Shown in pieces: positions 9,758 to 39,110 of a stretch of DNA of 39,166 nucleotides (the stretch's first letter is position 1; each line of letters begins with the position of its first letter). The DNA comes from Hepatocystis sp. ex Piliocolobus tephrosceles (Eukaryota > Apicomplexa > Aconoidasida > Haemosporida > Plasmodiidae), in NCBI GenBank assembly GCA_902459845.2, contig CABPSV020000048.1:1-39166 (forward strand), in the 5' to 3' direction. The notes under the pieces are model-generated. The model ran no database searches and was not told where the DNA came from. It worked only from the letters and a program-made list of their open reading frames with translations. A program made the position numbers and the translations under genes.

Positions 9758-10940
9758 AAACTTAAATATAAATATAAATATAAAAAAGAAACACCGAGTG
9801 ACAAATTAATATAACAAAATAAAAAAAATAAATTTTATAAACCTAAAAGGAACAAAAAAAAAAAAAGGAAAAAGAAGAAAAAAAAAAAAAAAAAAAAAAA
9901 AAATAGAAAAAAGATAAAAAAAAAAAATAAGAAGAAAAAATATAAACATACACAATTTGATCATTGTTATATAAATTTCTTCGAATACTTGTATTTAAAT
10001 ATACATGTGCATTTGTAATTATATATCTTCATATACGTGTTTATGTTTGCAGAACAAAATTTTAACGGTATTTTTATTTTTTTTTTTGAGAAAAAACACA
10101 TAACTGTTATGTTTCTGCAATGTTTAATTTGTAGGCAAACATGATATAATGTGAGATTTGCTTACATGAGCTTGTAAATCTTCATCTTTCACACGAGCAA
10201 ACGTTTTATATACATACATATATACATACATATATATATATATATATACATTTTTTTATTAACGCTGCAAATTGCTTGCTAACTATATAAACAAAAACAT
10301 AAATGTTACGAAATTGTTAACAGATATTTGCATAAAGAAAAATTCGTACATTCGATGCATGTTCTCTTTGTATGAACACCTTTTTATAAATATTTATAGA
10401 TAGCTCGCTTTTTTTGCTCATTTATTACTATTTCATGTGTTTTTATATCATACGTTTTTCCATTGCATAATTTGTATATGCATATATACGCCTGTTAACA
10501 CGTACACGCATATACAGGTACTTCCTTAACTCAATTACTTATACTTGAACAACCATTATGTTTATGTTGTATACTATCATATTACATACTCAATCCATCC
10601 ATATGTTTTAAATGCTGTATTTATGTTGTACACTATATCATTAAAAAAAAAATAAATAAAAGTGAACGAATTTATTATTAAAATTTTATGTACAATTGAT
10701 ACAGTTCGTTCATTTTTGTCACGTTTACGTTCATAAGTGTTCGTGTGTGTTTTTTTTTTTTTTTTTTTCGAATTTTATTAACTTTTTTTTTTATTTTATT
10801 TTTTTTATTTAATACGATATAACGTTGTAATGTCCCAAATCAACCTAAACGGATCAAAATAATATGCATGTGTACTTACTACCCACTCCATTAATACTTT
10901 ATGCCAAATTCATTTTTATGTTAACGTGACAAAAAAAAGA

Positions 10941-29552
<18,612 letters not shown>

Positions 29553-29642
29553 AAAAAAAAAAAAATAAAATAAAATAAAATAAAATAAACAGGGTAGACA
29601 CACACACATACACGCAGGCTGGCCGTTGGTGAATAATTGATA

Positions 29643-29683
<41 letters not shown>

Positions 29684-29720
29684 ACAAGAGATCGCACAGT
29701 AATTTTTGGTGCACATATTT

Positions 29721-29833
29721 ACATAACATTACACCATTTACATAACATTACACCTATTTACATAACATTACACCTATTTACATAACATTACACCTATTTA
29801 CATTACATTACACCTATTTACATAACATTACAT
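29721..29833. repeat. 20-bp minisatellite CATAACATTACACCTATTTA
   Basis: About five and a half units with an exact 20-bp period, the first unit one base shorter. It lies 170 bp downstream of the giant gene stop. Confidence 0.92.
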
Positions 29834-30093
29834 AACGTAACGTTTTTTATTTTTTTTATCGTAATAGTTCATTATATACATACATGTATGTACCTACGCG
29901 CATATGATATGTGCTTATTTATTTTTTTACTTTTTTATATTTTTTTTAAAAGTTTTAAAATGTACTATGTTTTAAAAAAAAATTAAAATACAAACAATTT
30001 AAAATAATAATTTTACTACAAAAAAATAATATGTATATATATGGAGCAAAAACATGTACATGCATGAATAAACAAAAAAAAAAAAAAGAAAAA

Positions 30094-30240
30094 AACATTA
30101 TCTTATGAAAAAAACATTATCTTATAAAAATAACATTATCTTATGAAAATAACATTATCTTATGAAAATAACATTATCTTATGAAAATAACATTATCTTA
30201 TGAAAATAACATTATCTTGTGAAAAAAACATTATCTTATG
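30094..30240. repeat. 19-bp minisatellite AACATTATCTTATGAAAAT
   Basis: Eight units with a 19-bp period; the core ACATTATCTTATG is constant and the A-rich spacer varies. It lies in the convergent gap. Confidence 0.92.
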
Positions 30241-30643
30241 TATAAGTAATAATAAAAAAAACAAAAAAAAATGTAAATTTACTAATACCAATAACGAATT
30301 TATGAGCGTATGTATGTATACATATATTTGTACTACGAATACAACGCTACCATCTACAAAATTCGTTTATACATATATAATGATTTTATATATATAATAT
30401 TTAATTATTTAAAATAAATATAAAAAATTAAACTGACAAAATAACATATGTGTAATCCTTTATAAATAAGAAATGTGTCAACAAATGTACGTACGTAAAT
30501 TATAAGGATACAACCGTTTCATATATTTGTATATTTGCTTTTGCTTATTTTTTAATTTATTTTTTAATTTATTTTTTAATTTATTTCCAATTTATTTATT
30601 TTGCTGTTTGGTTTTTCCGTTATCCCCCTTACCACTTTTCCTT

Positions 30644-30810
30644 TTATTTAACCACTGTGTGTGAATGACCTCCTAAATGACCATGAACGATTGTTAATCT
30701 AATTAATGTAAATGCTATCAAGCAAGAAGTTGTAAATGTTAGCCATTTTACAAATCGCATTGTTTTACTCAATTTTTGTTTTATCTCGTTTAATAGTATC
30801 TGAAAGGGGT

Positions 30811-30846
<36 letters not shown>

Positions 30847-30865
30847 ATGTGATATAATAGATTAA

Positions 30866-30916
<51 letters not shown>

Positions 30917-32350
30917 AAAAGATGTTATAGCAAACTGTGTAACACATTAGCAAAGCATTTTCTTTTAACTTTGTTTATATACAAATACATATATACATTT
31001 ACATGTTTTATTATATATGTTCTTACTTCAAGCCCTATGAAGAGTAATGTACCAGCTGAAATACAATTGATTATACCCGTTGTTAATGTACCTGTTACAA
31101 TAATTTATTATTTATATATAGAGGAATGTTATTTATTTATATAATTTGTAAAAAAAAAAAAAGAAAAAATGATAAATTAATGCTAAAATAAATTATTAAT
31201 TGTACAAAGAATAAAGTATAAACTGTTCACATAAATTAGTAAAAAAAAAAAAAAAAAAAAAATATATGGTAAAATAAAATTTATTACCTCCCTTTTCCGA
31301 TATCAAATGACCAATAATTATTCCAATAGGTGAAGCAAATATGAAAGTTGCAAAAAAAAATGTCTTCAATCCTTTGCTCTATAAACGAATAAATGAGAAG
31401 GGATAGAAAATGAAATAACAAGTAATTGTTGTAGTAGAAAAAAAATTAAAAAAAAATTAAAAAAAAAAAAAAAAAAAAAAATGCATGAACAAACGGATGA
31501 ACCATTCACATATGTATGTAAAATTTAATTACCACGTGGTTATTTTTTAACGAAAGGGCTATCGTCATTCCACCAATCCACTTATGTGCCAAAATGCAAA
31601 TTGTTGTTATGTAAGGAAAATAATTATCATTGGATGTTCCTACCACCATACCTAAAACGTTGCAAAAAAAATGAATAAAAAAAAAATGATGCATATAAAA
31701 CAACATATATGTGCTAAACAAAACATAATACATACTATCTTTATGTTAAACATATATTTCTTCTTTACAAAAAAGAAAGGGGGAAAATATTTATATTCTT
31801 AGTTTATATTTTCAGTTTGAGCTTGAGCTTTAGTTTCAAACTTATAGTTACACTTTAATCATATATATATATATATATATGTGTTTTTCTTTTTTTTTTT
31901 TATTTACCTTCAATGCATGAATGTACAGCCAATGATACCGTTAAGACAAATGACTGCAAAGTTAAAACTTGTAAACAATTAGAAACCCAATTTTTTTTAT
32001 GTAAGTGTTCTTCAACATCATACGAATGTATATATTCCTTTTCGTTACAGATCTAAAAAAAAAAAAAAAAATAATAAATAATAAATAAAAAATAATAAAT
32101 AAAAAATAATAAATAATAAATAAAAAATAATAAATAAAAAATAAAAAATAATAAATAAAAAATAAAGAAAAGATTAACCCAGTTTAATCCAATAAAAAAT
32201 AAACTCGATAAAATGTTAAAAATGTAAAAGGAATATCATACCGTGTTGTTAATTTCGATATCAGTCGGATTAGCCATACATTTGTCTAAACTTTTGCTAA
32301 AAAAACAAAAAAAAACAAGAAAAATGTAAGATAGTAGTATTAATAAATGA

Positions 32351-32384
<34 letters not shown>

Positions 32385-32917
32385 AACTAGATACTGATAA
32401 ATGAAGTAAGTACAAATAAAATAAGACATGATAAAAAGGATATGTCCAGGTTTTCATTTGTATATGTATATATATAAATATATATGTATATTTTTTTTTT
32501 TTTTTACTTAGAAGCATTGTCATCTAAAACATGGTTAACATTCTCATGAACACCACAACACATGCTACGTTCATCAGCTAACACATATTCTAATATTAAT
32601 TGCAAAGAGAAACCAACAAATAAAAAAAAAAAAATGAATAATATTTTTAATTCATTGTTTGTAAAATTGAAAACGCTTAACTCTTCATGCGAAATAAAAT
32701 CCATTATAGTTTCAGGTACTATATGAAATAAAACAATAGAAAAAATAAATCCTGAACCAAAACAGTTCATAATAGCTAATATTTTGTTTATTCTTTTTTC
32801 ATTGAAATATTTATTTATCTTCCCGTACGTTTCAATTAAATATGGTATGGCGCAACCGAATGTTGCAACAATGATAAAAGCAAATATACATATACCTTTT
32901 ATTTTAATTTTATCCAT
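30644..32917 (-). CDS. ZIP1: ZIP-family zinc/iron transporter, seven exons
   Basis: Exons on the minus strand: 32917-32508, 32296-32242, 32052-31908, 31651-31533, 31378-31288, 31091-31027 and 30799-30644. All introns are GT...AG, 154-256 bp, and all phases join, giving 346 residues. Eight membrane segments fit a ZIP (SLC39) permease that imports zinc or iron into the cytosol. Segment 2 has GSGFIFSIVLFHIVPE, segment 4 has the family motif HSxxEG (His199, Glu203), segment 5 has HKW (His226), segment 6 has SPIGIIIG, and segment 7 has the SAGTLLF...E signature. Gly230 occupies the place of the second metal-site Glu of some ZIPs. The loop between segments 3 and 4 has a CC pair and His residues, and the C-terminus ends in HGHLGGHSH. 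Synteny with OAT and the citrate-synthase-like gene supports Plasmodium ZIP1. The start is the first Met before membrane segment 1. Confidence 0.92.
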
Positions 32918-32961
32918 AATTATTACTAAAAAATAGAGTTATATATATATATATGTTTTAT

Positions 32962-33002
<41 letters not shown>

Positions 33003-33483
33003 CTCGTATTTACTAATTTAATTATGTAGATACTGTTTATATATAATTTTATAGTTTCTTCACTAATTTGATTTATTACGTTAATTTGTCAAGTTGATTT
33101 ATCATACATATGTGCAAAGAAACTATATGTCTTTAGTTTTTATTTATTTTAAAAATGTAGGAACAAGGTACAGTAGTACATGATCACTAAAAATAATATT
33201 ATAAGAGCTCTAAAGTGTATGAATTCATATATTGTTATAATAATTATAATTTCTGTACAATACGCACATGTACATTTCTTTAGCCTTCAATAAATATATA
33301 TATATATATATATGTTTATATGTATATACACAATTAGTAGATCATTTGAGGTCACTTTTTTTTTTATATTACATTGTTTTTATATAAATAATTTGTTTTT
33401 TTTTTTGTTTTATCAAGGTACTCTTTTTTTAAATAATAAATTATTAATATATAAAGCAAGCTTTACAAATCTTTATATATACG

Positions 33484-33514
<31 letters not shown>

Positions 33515-34407
33515 CACTTAAAAAAATTAATACTAATTATGTTACAAATATATAAATATTTTAAAAACTTAAAAAAATATTAATAAAAAGAACATTATAC
33601 CATTAAATGAAGAAATAAGTAAAAGGCTAAAAAATTAAAAAATTAAAAAGTTGAAAAATTAAAAAGTTGAAAAATTAAAAAGTTGAAAAATTAAAAAGTT
33701 GAAAAATTAAAAAGTTGAAAAATTAAAAAGTTGAAAAATTAAAAAATTAAAAAGTTAAAAAATTAAAAAATTAAAAAATAAAAAAATTAAAAAGTTAAAA
33801 AGTTAAAAAGTTAAAAAGTTAAAAAGTTAAAAAGTTAAAAAGTTAAAAAATTAAAAAGTTAAAAAATTCACAGGTTCGAAATCTACAAAATTAAAAAAAA
33901 AAAAAAAACTACATAATTTTTTTTAAAATTCGCAAAAATCGAAAATTAACTATTAAAAAAAAAAAAAAAGCATTTCTAGGATTTTTTTTTAAATTTCCAT
34001 TTATGCACTGTGTATGTATACACATTATCTTTTTTCGATATATATATATATATATATTTGTATTTTTTTTGGTTTTTAACAATACAACCAAATTACAACC
34101 ACATACTTATCCTTCATTATAATATAAAAAAAACGTATTTTAAAAAAATAATTTAAAAATTATGTTTTTAAATTTGAGAAATATATAAAACATACATGTT
34201 AATGAATATACATGAGCATGTACAGAAAAATGTATTCACATGAATATGCATAAGCACATAAACAACTCGTACATATAAACATTTTTTTTTTTGTGTATAT
34301 ATAAACACTTTATGTTTGTTTTTTTTTTTTTTATTTACTTGTTTGAGTAATTTTTTATGAACATGTAATTATAATTTTTTTTTTTTTTTTTTTTTTTTTG
34401 CTTCATT
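32918..34407. other. Divergent intergenic (promoter) region
   Basis: This lies between the divergent ZIP and citrate-synthase-like genes, so it must hold both promoters. It contains a T run at 32967-32998, (AT)n at about 33294-33312 and 33484-33510, the A-rich minisatellite 33625-33866, and poly-A and poly-T stretches near 33893-33908, 33954-33968 and 34376-34399. Open frames at 33312-33521 and on the minus strand at 33909-34091 are low-complexity. No gene is seen. Confidence 0.7.
33625..33866. repeat. 16/8-bp minisatellite AAAAAGTTGAAAAATT
   Basis: A purine-rich array on the plus strand. The left half has a 16-bp period (AAAAAGTTGAAAAATT), and the right half collapses to an 8-bp period (AGTTAAAA). 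It lies in the divergent promoter region. Confidence 0.9.
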
Positions 34408-34772
34408 ATGGTTAATAAGCTAAAGCTGAAATTGTACACTATAAGTCATCATATGAAATATAATTTTTTTAAAAACTATAGGGTTGCTATAAAAAAAATA
34501 AAATTTTGTACATATAAAAATGGAGAAAATGATAAATCTACTAAGTTTAACAACCTAATGAGGAAAACTGAACAAACGATACCTCATATTTTTTTAGAAA
34601 CTGAAATTTATTTTGAATTTAAAGGTGAAAAAAAATAAAATAAAATGATAACATTTATGAGTTCCACTTTATTGTCAACACTTTTATATAATGAGCGAAA
34701 ATGTTGACAATATTAAATGCTTACAAAGTGAAAAAGAAATTTTTATTTTGTCTTTATATATATATGTCTTCC

Positions 34773-34804
<32 letters not shown>

Positions 34805-36094
34805 CATTTATTGTTTTTTTTTAAATGTATATAAAACCAGAAAATACATATATATATATATATATATGGTGTTTATGTGTATGTATACATGTTAGACATT
34901 TTTTATAGAGGGTTAAATTTACACAGTTTGTGCTCTTATTCCACATTTGACGATATAATTTATTTATTGTTATATAAAAGACTACCAACAAGAAAAGAAA
35001 TAAGTGATAAAAATTGTTACATAGAAAACAAATTTAAAAATGCAGACTTAACAAAATTAATAAAAATAATAAAAATACTAGAAGAAGACAATTTCTTAGA
35101 ACTAATAAGAATTAGTATATTACAACTTTCATTGAAACAACAAATGTATACTAGAGATAATAATTTAAATTATTATGATGTTATGGCATATTCTTTAAAA
35201 TTGTTAATGTTTTTTTATTATAAAAAAATAAATTACTCCTATGATATGAAACATATAAAATATGATAATTTATGTTCACATATTATTACATACTATGGAA
35301 ATAAAAAGTTTTATAAATGTAACGAAAATAATGAAAAAAAAAGTGACGAAAATAATGAAAAACAAAGTGACGAAAATAATGACAAACAATGTGATGAGAA
35401 AAAAAAACTTTTAAATGCTCTTTTTATTTTACTATGTGAAAATGATATAAACGAAAACACCTTTTTAATAAGAATGATATCTAATGCGAATAGTAATAAC
35501 TACTTTAATATATGTCTATCCGCTATAAGTTTTTTTATTGATACTTTGAAAAAAATAGATTTTTACCTAGCCTTAACATCTTTTTTAAATTTTTATACAC
35601 TTTTAAAAAAAAGAGAGGCACAAAATAACAAAAAAAAAATCGGAAAAAATGCCAAAACTATAAACGAAAACACAAATGAAAACACAAATGAAAACACAAA
35701 TGAAACCCCAATTGACATAATGAACATTTACAATATTGAATTATTTTTTTACAATAATAATTCCTATGTTAAAAAAAATAAAATATTAAAAAAATATTTA
35801 ACAACTTTTTGTAATGGCACATCGCAATATAATATAAACTTAATTAATGCTTTTATACAAATTGAAGAAACGATTTTGAAACATAAAAATAAATACCCAT
35901 CATGTTATTTTTATGCACTTTTAATTTTCCACGTGTTAGACATACCATTAGAATTATTATCTTCTTTTTACTTCTTAACAAGGTTAGCAAGTTTTACTGC
36001 ACATATAAATGAACAAAACCAAAATAGAAAAATCGTTAAATTTTCTAGTGTATATATAGGAAATACAACTATGAGACAGCCGGATGAAGTATAG
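34408..36094 (+). CDS. Citrate synthase-like protein, probable pseudoenzyme (two exons)
   Basis: Exon 1 is 34408-34624 and exon 2 is 34911-36094, giving 466 residues; the 286-bp intron starts GTGAAA and ends ATAGAG, phase 1. The join creates FEFKG-LNLHSLCSYSTFDD, matching the YRG(Y)xIxxLxxxxxFxE motif of citrate synthases, followed by LLLYKRLPTRKE (family: LLxxGxLPT). The C-terminus has YPSCYFYA (family YPNVDFYS), FYFLTRLASFTAHINEQ (family FxxSRxxGWxAHxxEQ) and VYIG near the end. The three catalytic sites look lost: Tyr405 for the Asp, no LHGGAN-type His near the LKKIDFYL stretch, and no GHRVYK-like His. The first ~37 residues are basic with no acidic residue, consistent with a mitochondrial targeting peptide. 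Asn/Glu/Lys repeats interrupt the middle (about 35318-35400, 35675-35710). Genuine citrate-forming activity is unlikely. Synteny suggests the conserved Plasmodium 'citrate synthase-like' locus. Confidence 0.82.
34625..34910 (+). other. Predicted 286-bp intron of the citrate-synthase-like gene
   Basis: Donor GTGAAA, acceptor TTTATAGAG (second AG used). It contains ten C at 34771-34780 directly followed by about 24 T. Using the first AG (34908) instead would put a stop right after the junction, which decides the acceptor. Confidence 0.75.
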
Positions 36095-36113
36095 AACACT
36101 GTAAAGAAAAATG

Positions 36114-36145
<32 letters not shown>

Positions 36146-36201
36146 CATTTAATCGTTTTTCTTTTTGTTTATTTGTTTGTTTCATCGGTTATAAATATAT
36201 A

Positions 36202-36239
36202 TATGATCGACAGCTGGGTCGGCTAATCGATCGATCATA
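36202..36239. other. Perfect 9-bp inverted repeat with 20-base loop
   Basis: TATGATCGA at 36202-36210 pairs exactly with TCGATCATA at 36231-36239. The loop contains CAGCTG and a GGGTCGG stretch. It lies about 110 bp past the stop codon of the citrate-synthase-like gene, so it could be a hairpin in its 3' UTR, but the stem is short. Confidence 0.5.
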
Positions 36240-36598
36240 CTGTTAATTATTCCGTTTTCTTACTTTTGTGTTACTGTCAATTTATTAAATAAAAAGTAAA
36301 CAAAGTGCTACTTTAGTTATCATTTTACAAAACGGCAGTTTTCTAAAATGTTAATACACATCTACGCATATATACATATATATATATAAAACTTATATAA
36401 ACAAACAATTTGGGGCTAAAAAAAAAACAAAAAAACAAAAAAACAAAAGTTGATTTGAAAGGTATATTATCCATAAAAAAAACACATATGTGCAAATCCT
36501 TCCCTTTTTTATAAAAAACATCAAAAAAAAGATAGTTTGAACGGTATAGTAAAATAAAAAATAATATATGGAACAAAACACGCTTTTTGATAACAGTA

Positions 36599-36631
<33 letters not shown>

Positions 36632-36776
36632 GGTTATTTTATTTTTGTTTTTTTTGATAAACTGAGTTATCAATTTTGTTGAAATAACATTTATCTCTTT
36701 TGTATTTTTTTTTACATCACAAAGTTGAAAATAAAACTTTATAAAAGAACAGTAAGGTAAATAAGGTTTGTAAACC

Positions 36777-36778
<2 letters not shown>

Positions 36779-36836
<58 letters not shown>
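36779..36836. repeat. Poly(T) run of 58
   Basis: A pure T run, the longest homopolymer in the window. True length is unreliable because such runs are error-prone in sequencing and assembly. Confidence 0.9.
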
Positions 36837-36837
<1 letters not shown>

Positions 36838-37805
36838 ACGCTACCTCTTACTTATACGTATTAAAGCATTATGTTACATTATATTATTTTAACAAGTCAT
36901 GTGCTAGGCATTTTATCATATATACATATACGTATGAATACTTATGTATAGCCTTAAACAATATACTAAGTTGTTACGATGTCTTAGAATAGTAATAATA
37001 CTATTTAATGATTAATCACTAAATTGTAAGATAAAAACTTAATTAAATTATAAAAAAAATTTTATATCTCATTTCTGTGTTTTTTTTTTTATTGTTGACT
37101 TAACATCAAAAAAATATAACTCTTATAAATATATTTTAATACTTCCATAATTAACCTACTTCCATACATAATATATATATATATATATATATGTAAGGTA
37201 ATAAATAATTTACCATGCTCACTAAAATTGTAGAAAAAGATTAATACAATTATGTGTTATATGTTATATATATATATATATATAATGTATATATGTATAT
37301 GTAAATTTTTTTTTTTTTTATTTTTTTTCGTAAAAAACTCATTGTAGGCATCCTTACAAAAATAAAATTTTTAGTATATGTTACTACTTTTATTGATTTA
37401 ACTTTATTACTTTTATAACTTTATTTTATATATATTTTTTTTTTCTTTCCTTTCTTTTTTCACATTTTCTTAATGAAAGAATCATTAAATTAAACTTTTA
37501 TTTTTTAAAAAAGTTGTCAATATTTTAAAAAAAAAAAAAAAAAAAAACTTACTTTTTTAAAAATTTTCAACATATTATAATAAGGTATATGTCGTAAAAA
37601 GTTCACTTATATTGGATGATTACATATATATATATACACTTATTAACGTATATACATATAAAAATATATTATGCGTACTGATATATAAAATAATTTTGTT
37701 TATGTTTGTTGAATTTGTCTGTATAAATACACAAAAATGTAAGAAAATTGCTTACCCTTCTTTTATGCGTGTTTTTTTTTTTTGTACATATTTCTTTTTA
37801 TACAT

Positions 37806-37903
37806 GCTACATTTTATACATACTACTTTTTATACGTACTACTTTTTATACTTGCCACTTTTTATACTTGCCACTTTTTATACATGTCACTCTTTATATA
37901 CAT
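37806..37903. repeat. 16-bp minisatellite ACTACTTTTTATACGT
   Basis: Five exact 16-bp units (for example ACTACTTTTTATACGT and GCCACTTTTTATACTT) and a longer sixth. The unit is unrelated to the other 16-bp arrays except for its period. Confidence 0.88.
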
Positions 37904-38111
37904 GTTTTTTTTTTTTTTTTTTTTTTTTTAATATTTACAAAATCTTTATACATAAATATTTGTACATGTGCATATATTATAAACACAGTAATATATAACA
38001 TATACACATACCCGTTAATATAATAACTAAACAAGACATGTATATATATATGCACATGTATAAAAAAATAGAACTTCATAGAAAGAACGAAACAAGATGT
38101 TTGAATTTTGA

Positions 38112-38405
38112 CAAAAGAGAGATTTAACTAAAAAAGAACTTATAAATAAACTGAACAATAATTTAATAATTAATAATAAAAAAAAGTATTTATCTTTTCT
38201 GAAAGAGAATGAAAGTATGGGATTTACGCCAGAGATAAACAATCAACTACCATATGAAAAAAAAAAGAATCAATTTAATTATATAAAACATGAAAATGAA
38301 TTAAAAAACGATATAACTAATAATGAGATAAAAAAAACCTATGTAATAGAACACAACGATAATGTTAATAAATATAATTCTACTGACAAACAAACAAAAA
38401 TATAA
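38112..38405 (+). CDS. Candidate small coding exon, hypothetical
   Basis: An open frame with parasite-like coding composition runs from 38112 (after a TGA at 38109) to a TAA at 38403-38405. Its first internal ATG at 38217 would give 62 residues starting MGFTPEINNQLPYEK. The open frame continues upstream of that ATG (KKELINKLNNN, then KKYLSFLKENES). An ATG at 38097 is in the same frame but is stopped by TGA after four codons. It could be a small gene, the last exon of a spliced gene, or chance. I do not recognise the product. Confidence 0.3.
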   Translation, partial: QKRDLTKKELINKLNNNLIINNKKKYLSFLKENESMGFTPEINNQLPYEKKKNQFNYIKHENELKNDITNNEIKKTYVIEHNDNVNKYNSTDKQTKI

Positions 38406-38722
38406 AAACGAAGTAAATTGCAAATAAAATGAATTATAAATAAAATAAAAATAAAGCCAAAATAAAAACTAAGCCAAACTAAAAAAAAAAAAAAAAAAAA
38501 AAGAGTATATTATAAAAAATTGTGTGTACTAATATTTAACTAGTTTATACACTTATTCATGTGCATATTTATCAACGTAAACTATTAACAAAAATATCGA
38601 ATTAAAAATTTAAGAATAACAATAATAAATTTACTTAGTCGACACACTTTTTTTTTTTTTTTTTTTTTCCTACATATATATAGTACATATGTGTGCTTTT
38701 TTTTTTTTTTTTATTATGTAAG

Positions 38723-38831
38723 ATTTTGTTAAATTCAAGGTATTACTTTATATACATGTTTTTTCTTTCACATTTTATATTTTTAGAATAAAATAATTAC
38801 CTCGATATTTAACAAATTATATAACACCTAT
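38723..38831 (+). CDS. Candidate pair of short exons, unresolved
   Basis: A possible exon at 38723-38739 (after poly-T and TGTAAG, donor GTATTA) and one at 38787-38831 (after ATTTTTAG, donor GTATAT) join in one open frame reading FVKFK then NKIITSIFNKLYNTY. They are separated by a 47-bp T-rich spacer with GT...AG ends, short for a parasite intron. A donor with compatible phase exists upstream at 38215 (GTATGG). The product is unknown and the model is weak. Confidence 0.22.
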
Positions 38832-38936
38832 GTATATACCCTTATAAACTATTTTTTATTTATTGTTTTTTTTTTTGTGTGTCTCCTTTAATATCTAAAC
38901 ATATGTATATATTTAGTTATTTGTCTTTTTATATAT

Positions 38937-39110
38937 ATGAACTTTACTATACATACTTTTGAAAACTTAAGTGTACATAAGATTCAATGGACCAAATATA
39001 CTAACATATCCTTGTGTTTTTTTAAAAACGTGTTTGTCATAAACACTTACCTAAACCAATTTTGTTTAAAAATTAATGTAGATGCTGAAAAATATCCCAA
39101 TATATTTTAA
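38937..39110 (+). CDS. Short ORF of 57 codons, hypothetical
   Basis: ATG at 38937 to TAA at 39108-39110 encodes 57 residues of mixed composition, beginning MNFTIHTFENLSVHKIQ and ending VDAEKYPNIF. It lacks the homopolymer bias of nearby chance frames and follows a TATATTTAG acceptor-like site at 38916, so it could be a last exon. The phase does not join simply to the exon ending at 38831. On the other strand, a GTAAGT donor lies near 39051, so the region may instead belong to a minus-strand gene. Confidence 0.25.
   Translation: MNFTIHTFENLSVHKIQWTKYTNISLCFFKNVFVINTYLNQFCLKINVDAEKYPNIF

Larger units (their letters stand above)
8483..10940. other. Long intergenic region upstream of the giant gene
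   Basis: About 2.4 kb with no gene that I can support. It holds a 10-bp array (8791-8930), a 16-bp array (9425-9608), poly-T at about 9062-9087, poly-A near 9260-9286 and 9728-9754, and an A/G-rich zone 9850-9940. The part from about 9960 to 10660 is of more mixed sequence and may contain the promoter and 5' UTR of the gene starting at 10941. No transcription signal can be named with confidence. Confidence 0.7.
29553..30643. other. Convergent intergenic region between the giant gene and the zinc transporter
   Basis: Two genes end towards each other here. The region holds (AAAAT)n just after the stop codon, an (AT)n tract near 29647-29675, a 20-bp array (29721-29833), a 19-bp array (30094-30240) and a TTTTTAATTTA-type repeat at 30548-30585. 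An open frame at 30200-30397 begins inside the 19-bp array and looks like chance. No gene is seen. Confidence 0.75.
36095..38096. other. Intergenic region downstream of the citrate-synthase-like gene
   Basis: About 2 kb without a gene that I can support. It contains an A run at 36115-36138, a small less AT-rich island with an inverted repeat (36202-36239), (AT)n tracts, a run of 58 T at 36779-36836, an A run at 37529-37547, and the 16-bp array at 37806-37903. Open frames at 37612-37998 and 37748-38023 are translations of that array and its flanks, not credible genes. Confidence 0.7.

Noticed and set aside
10926..10940. GTG start extending the giant protein by five residues
   Set aside because: Eukaryotic nuclear genes rarely start at GTG; the first in-frame ATG is 10941 and a stop lies upstream at 10860.
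29721..30240. CRISPR-like direct repeats
   Set aside because: The units are contiguous without unique spacers, and the genome is eukaryotic; these are minisatellites.
34877..34910. ATG at 34877 as the start of the citrate-synthase-like protein
   Set aside because: The exon 1 join at 34624/34911 restores the FEFKG-LNLHSL family motif and adds a basic N-terminus; the 34877 ATG lies in the AT-rich intron end.
37612..38023. Plus-strand frames of 128 and 91 codons
   Set aside because: Tyr/Phe/Ile-rich translations of (AT)n, poly-T and the 16-bp array; no family likeness.
39055..39088. Minus-strand mini exon ending at a GTAAGT donor
   Set aside because: The only open phase (STLIFKQNWF) does not join to the next plausible minus-strand exon at about 38800-38830 without a stop; kept only as an alternative reading of the region.
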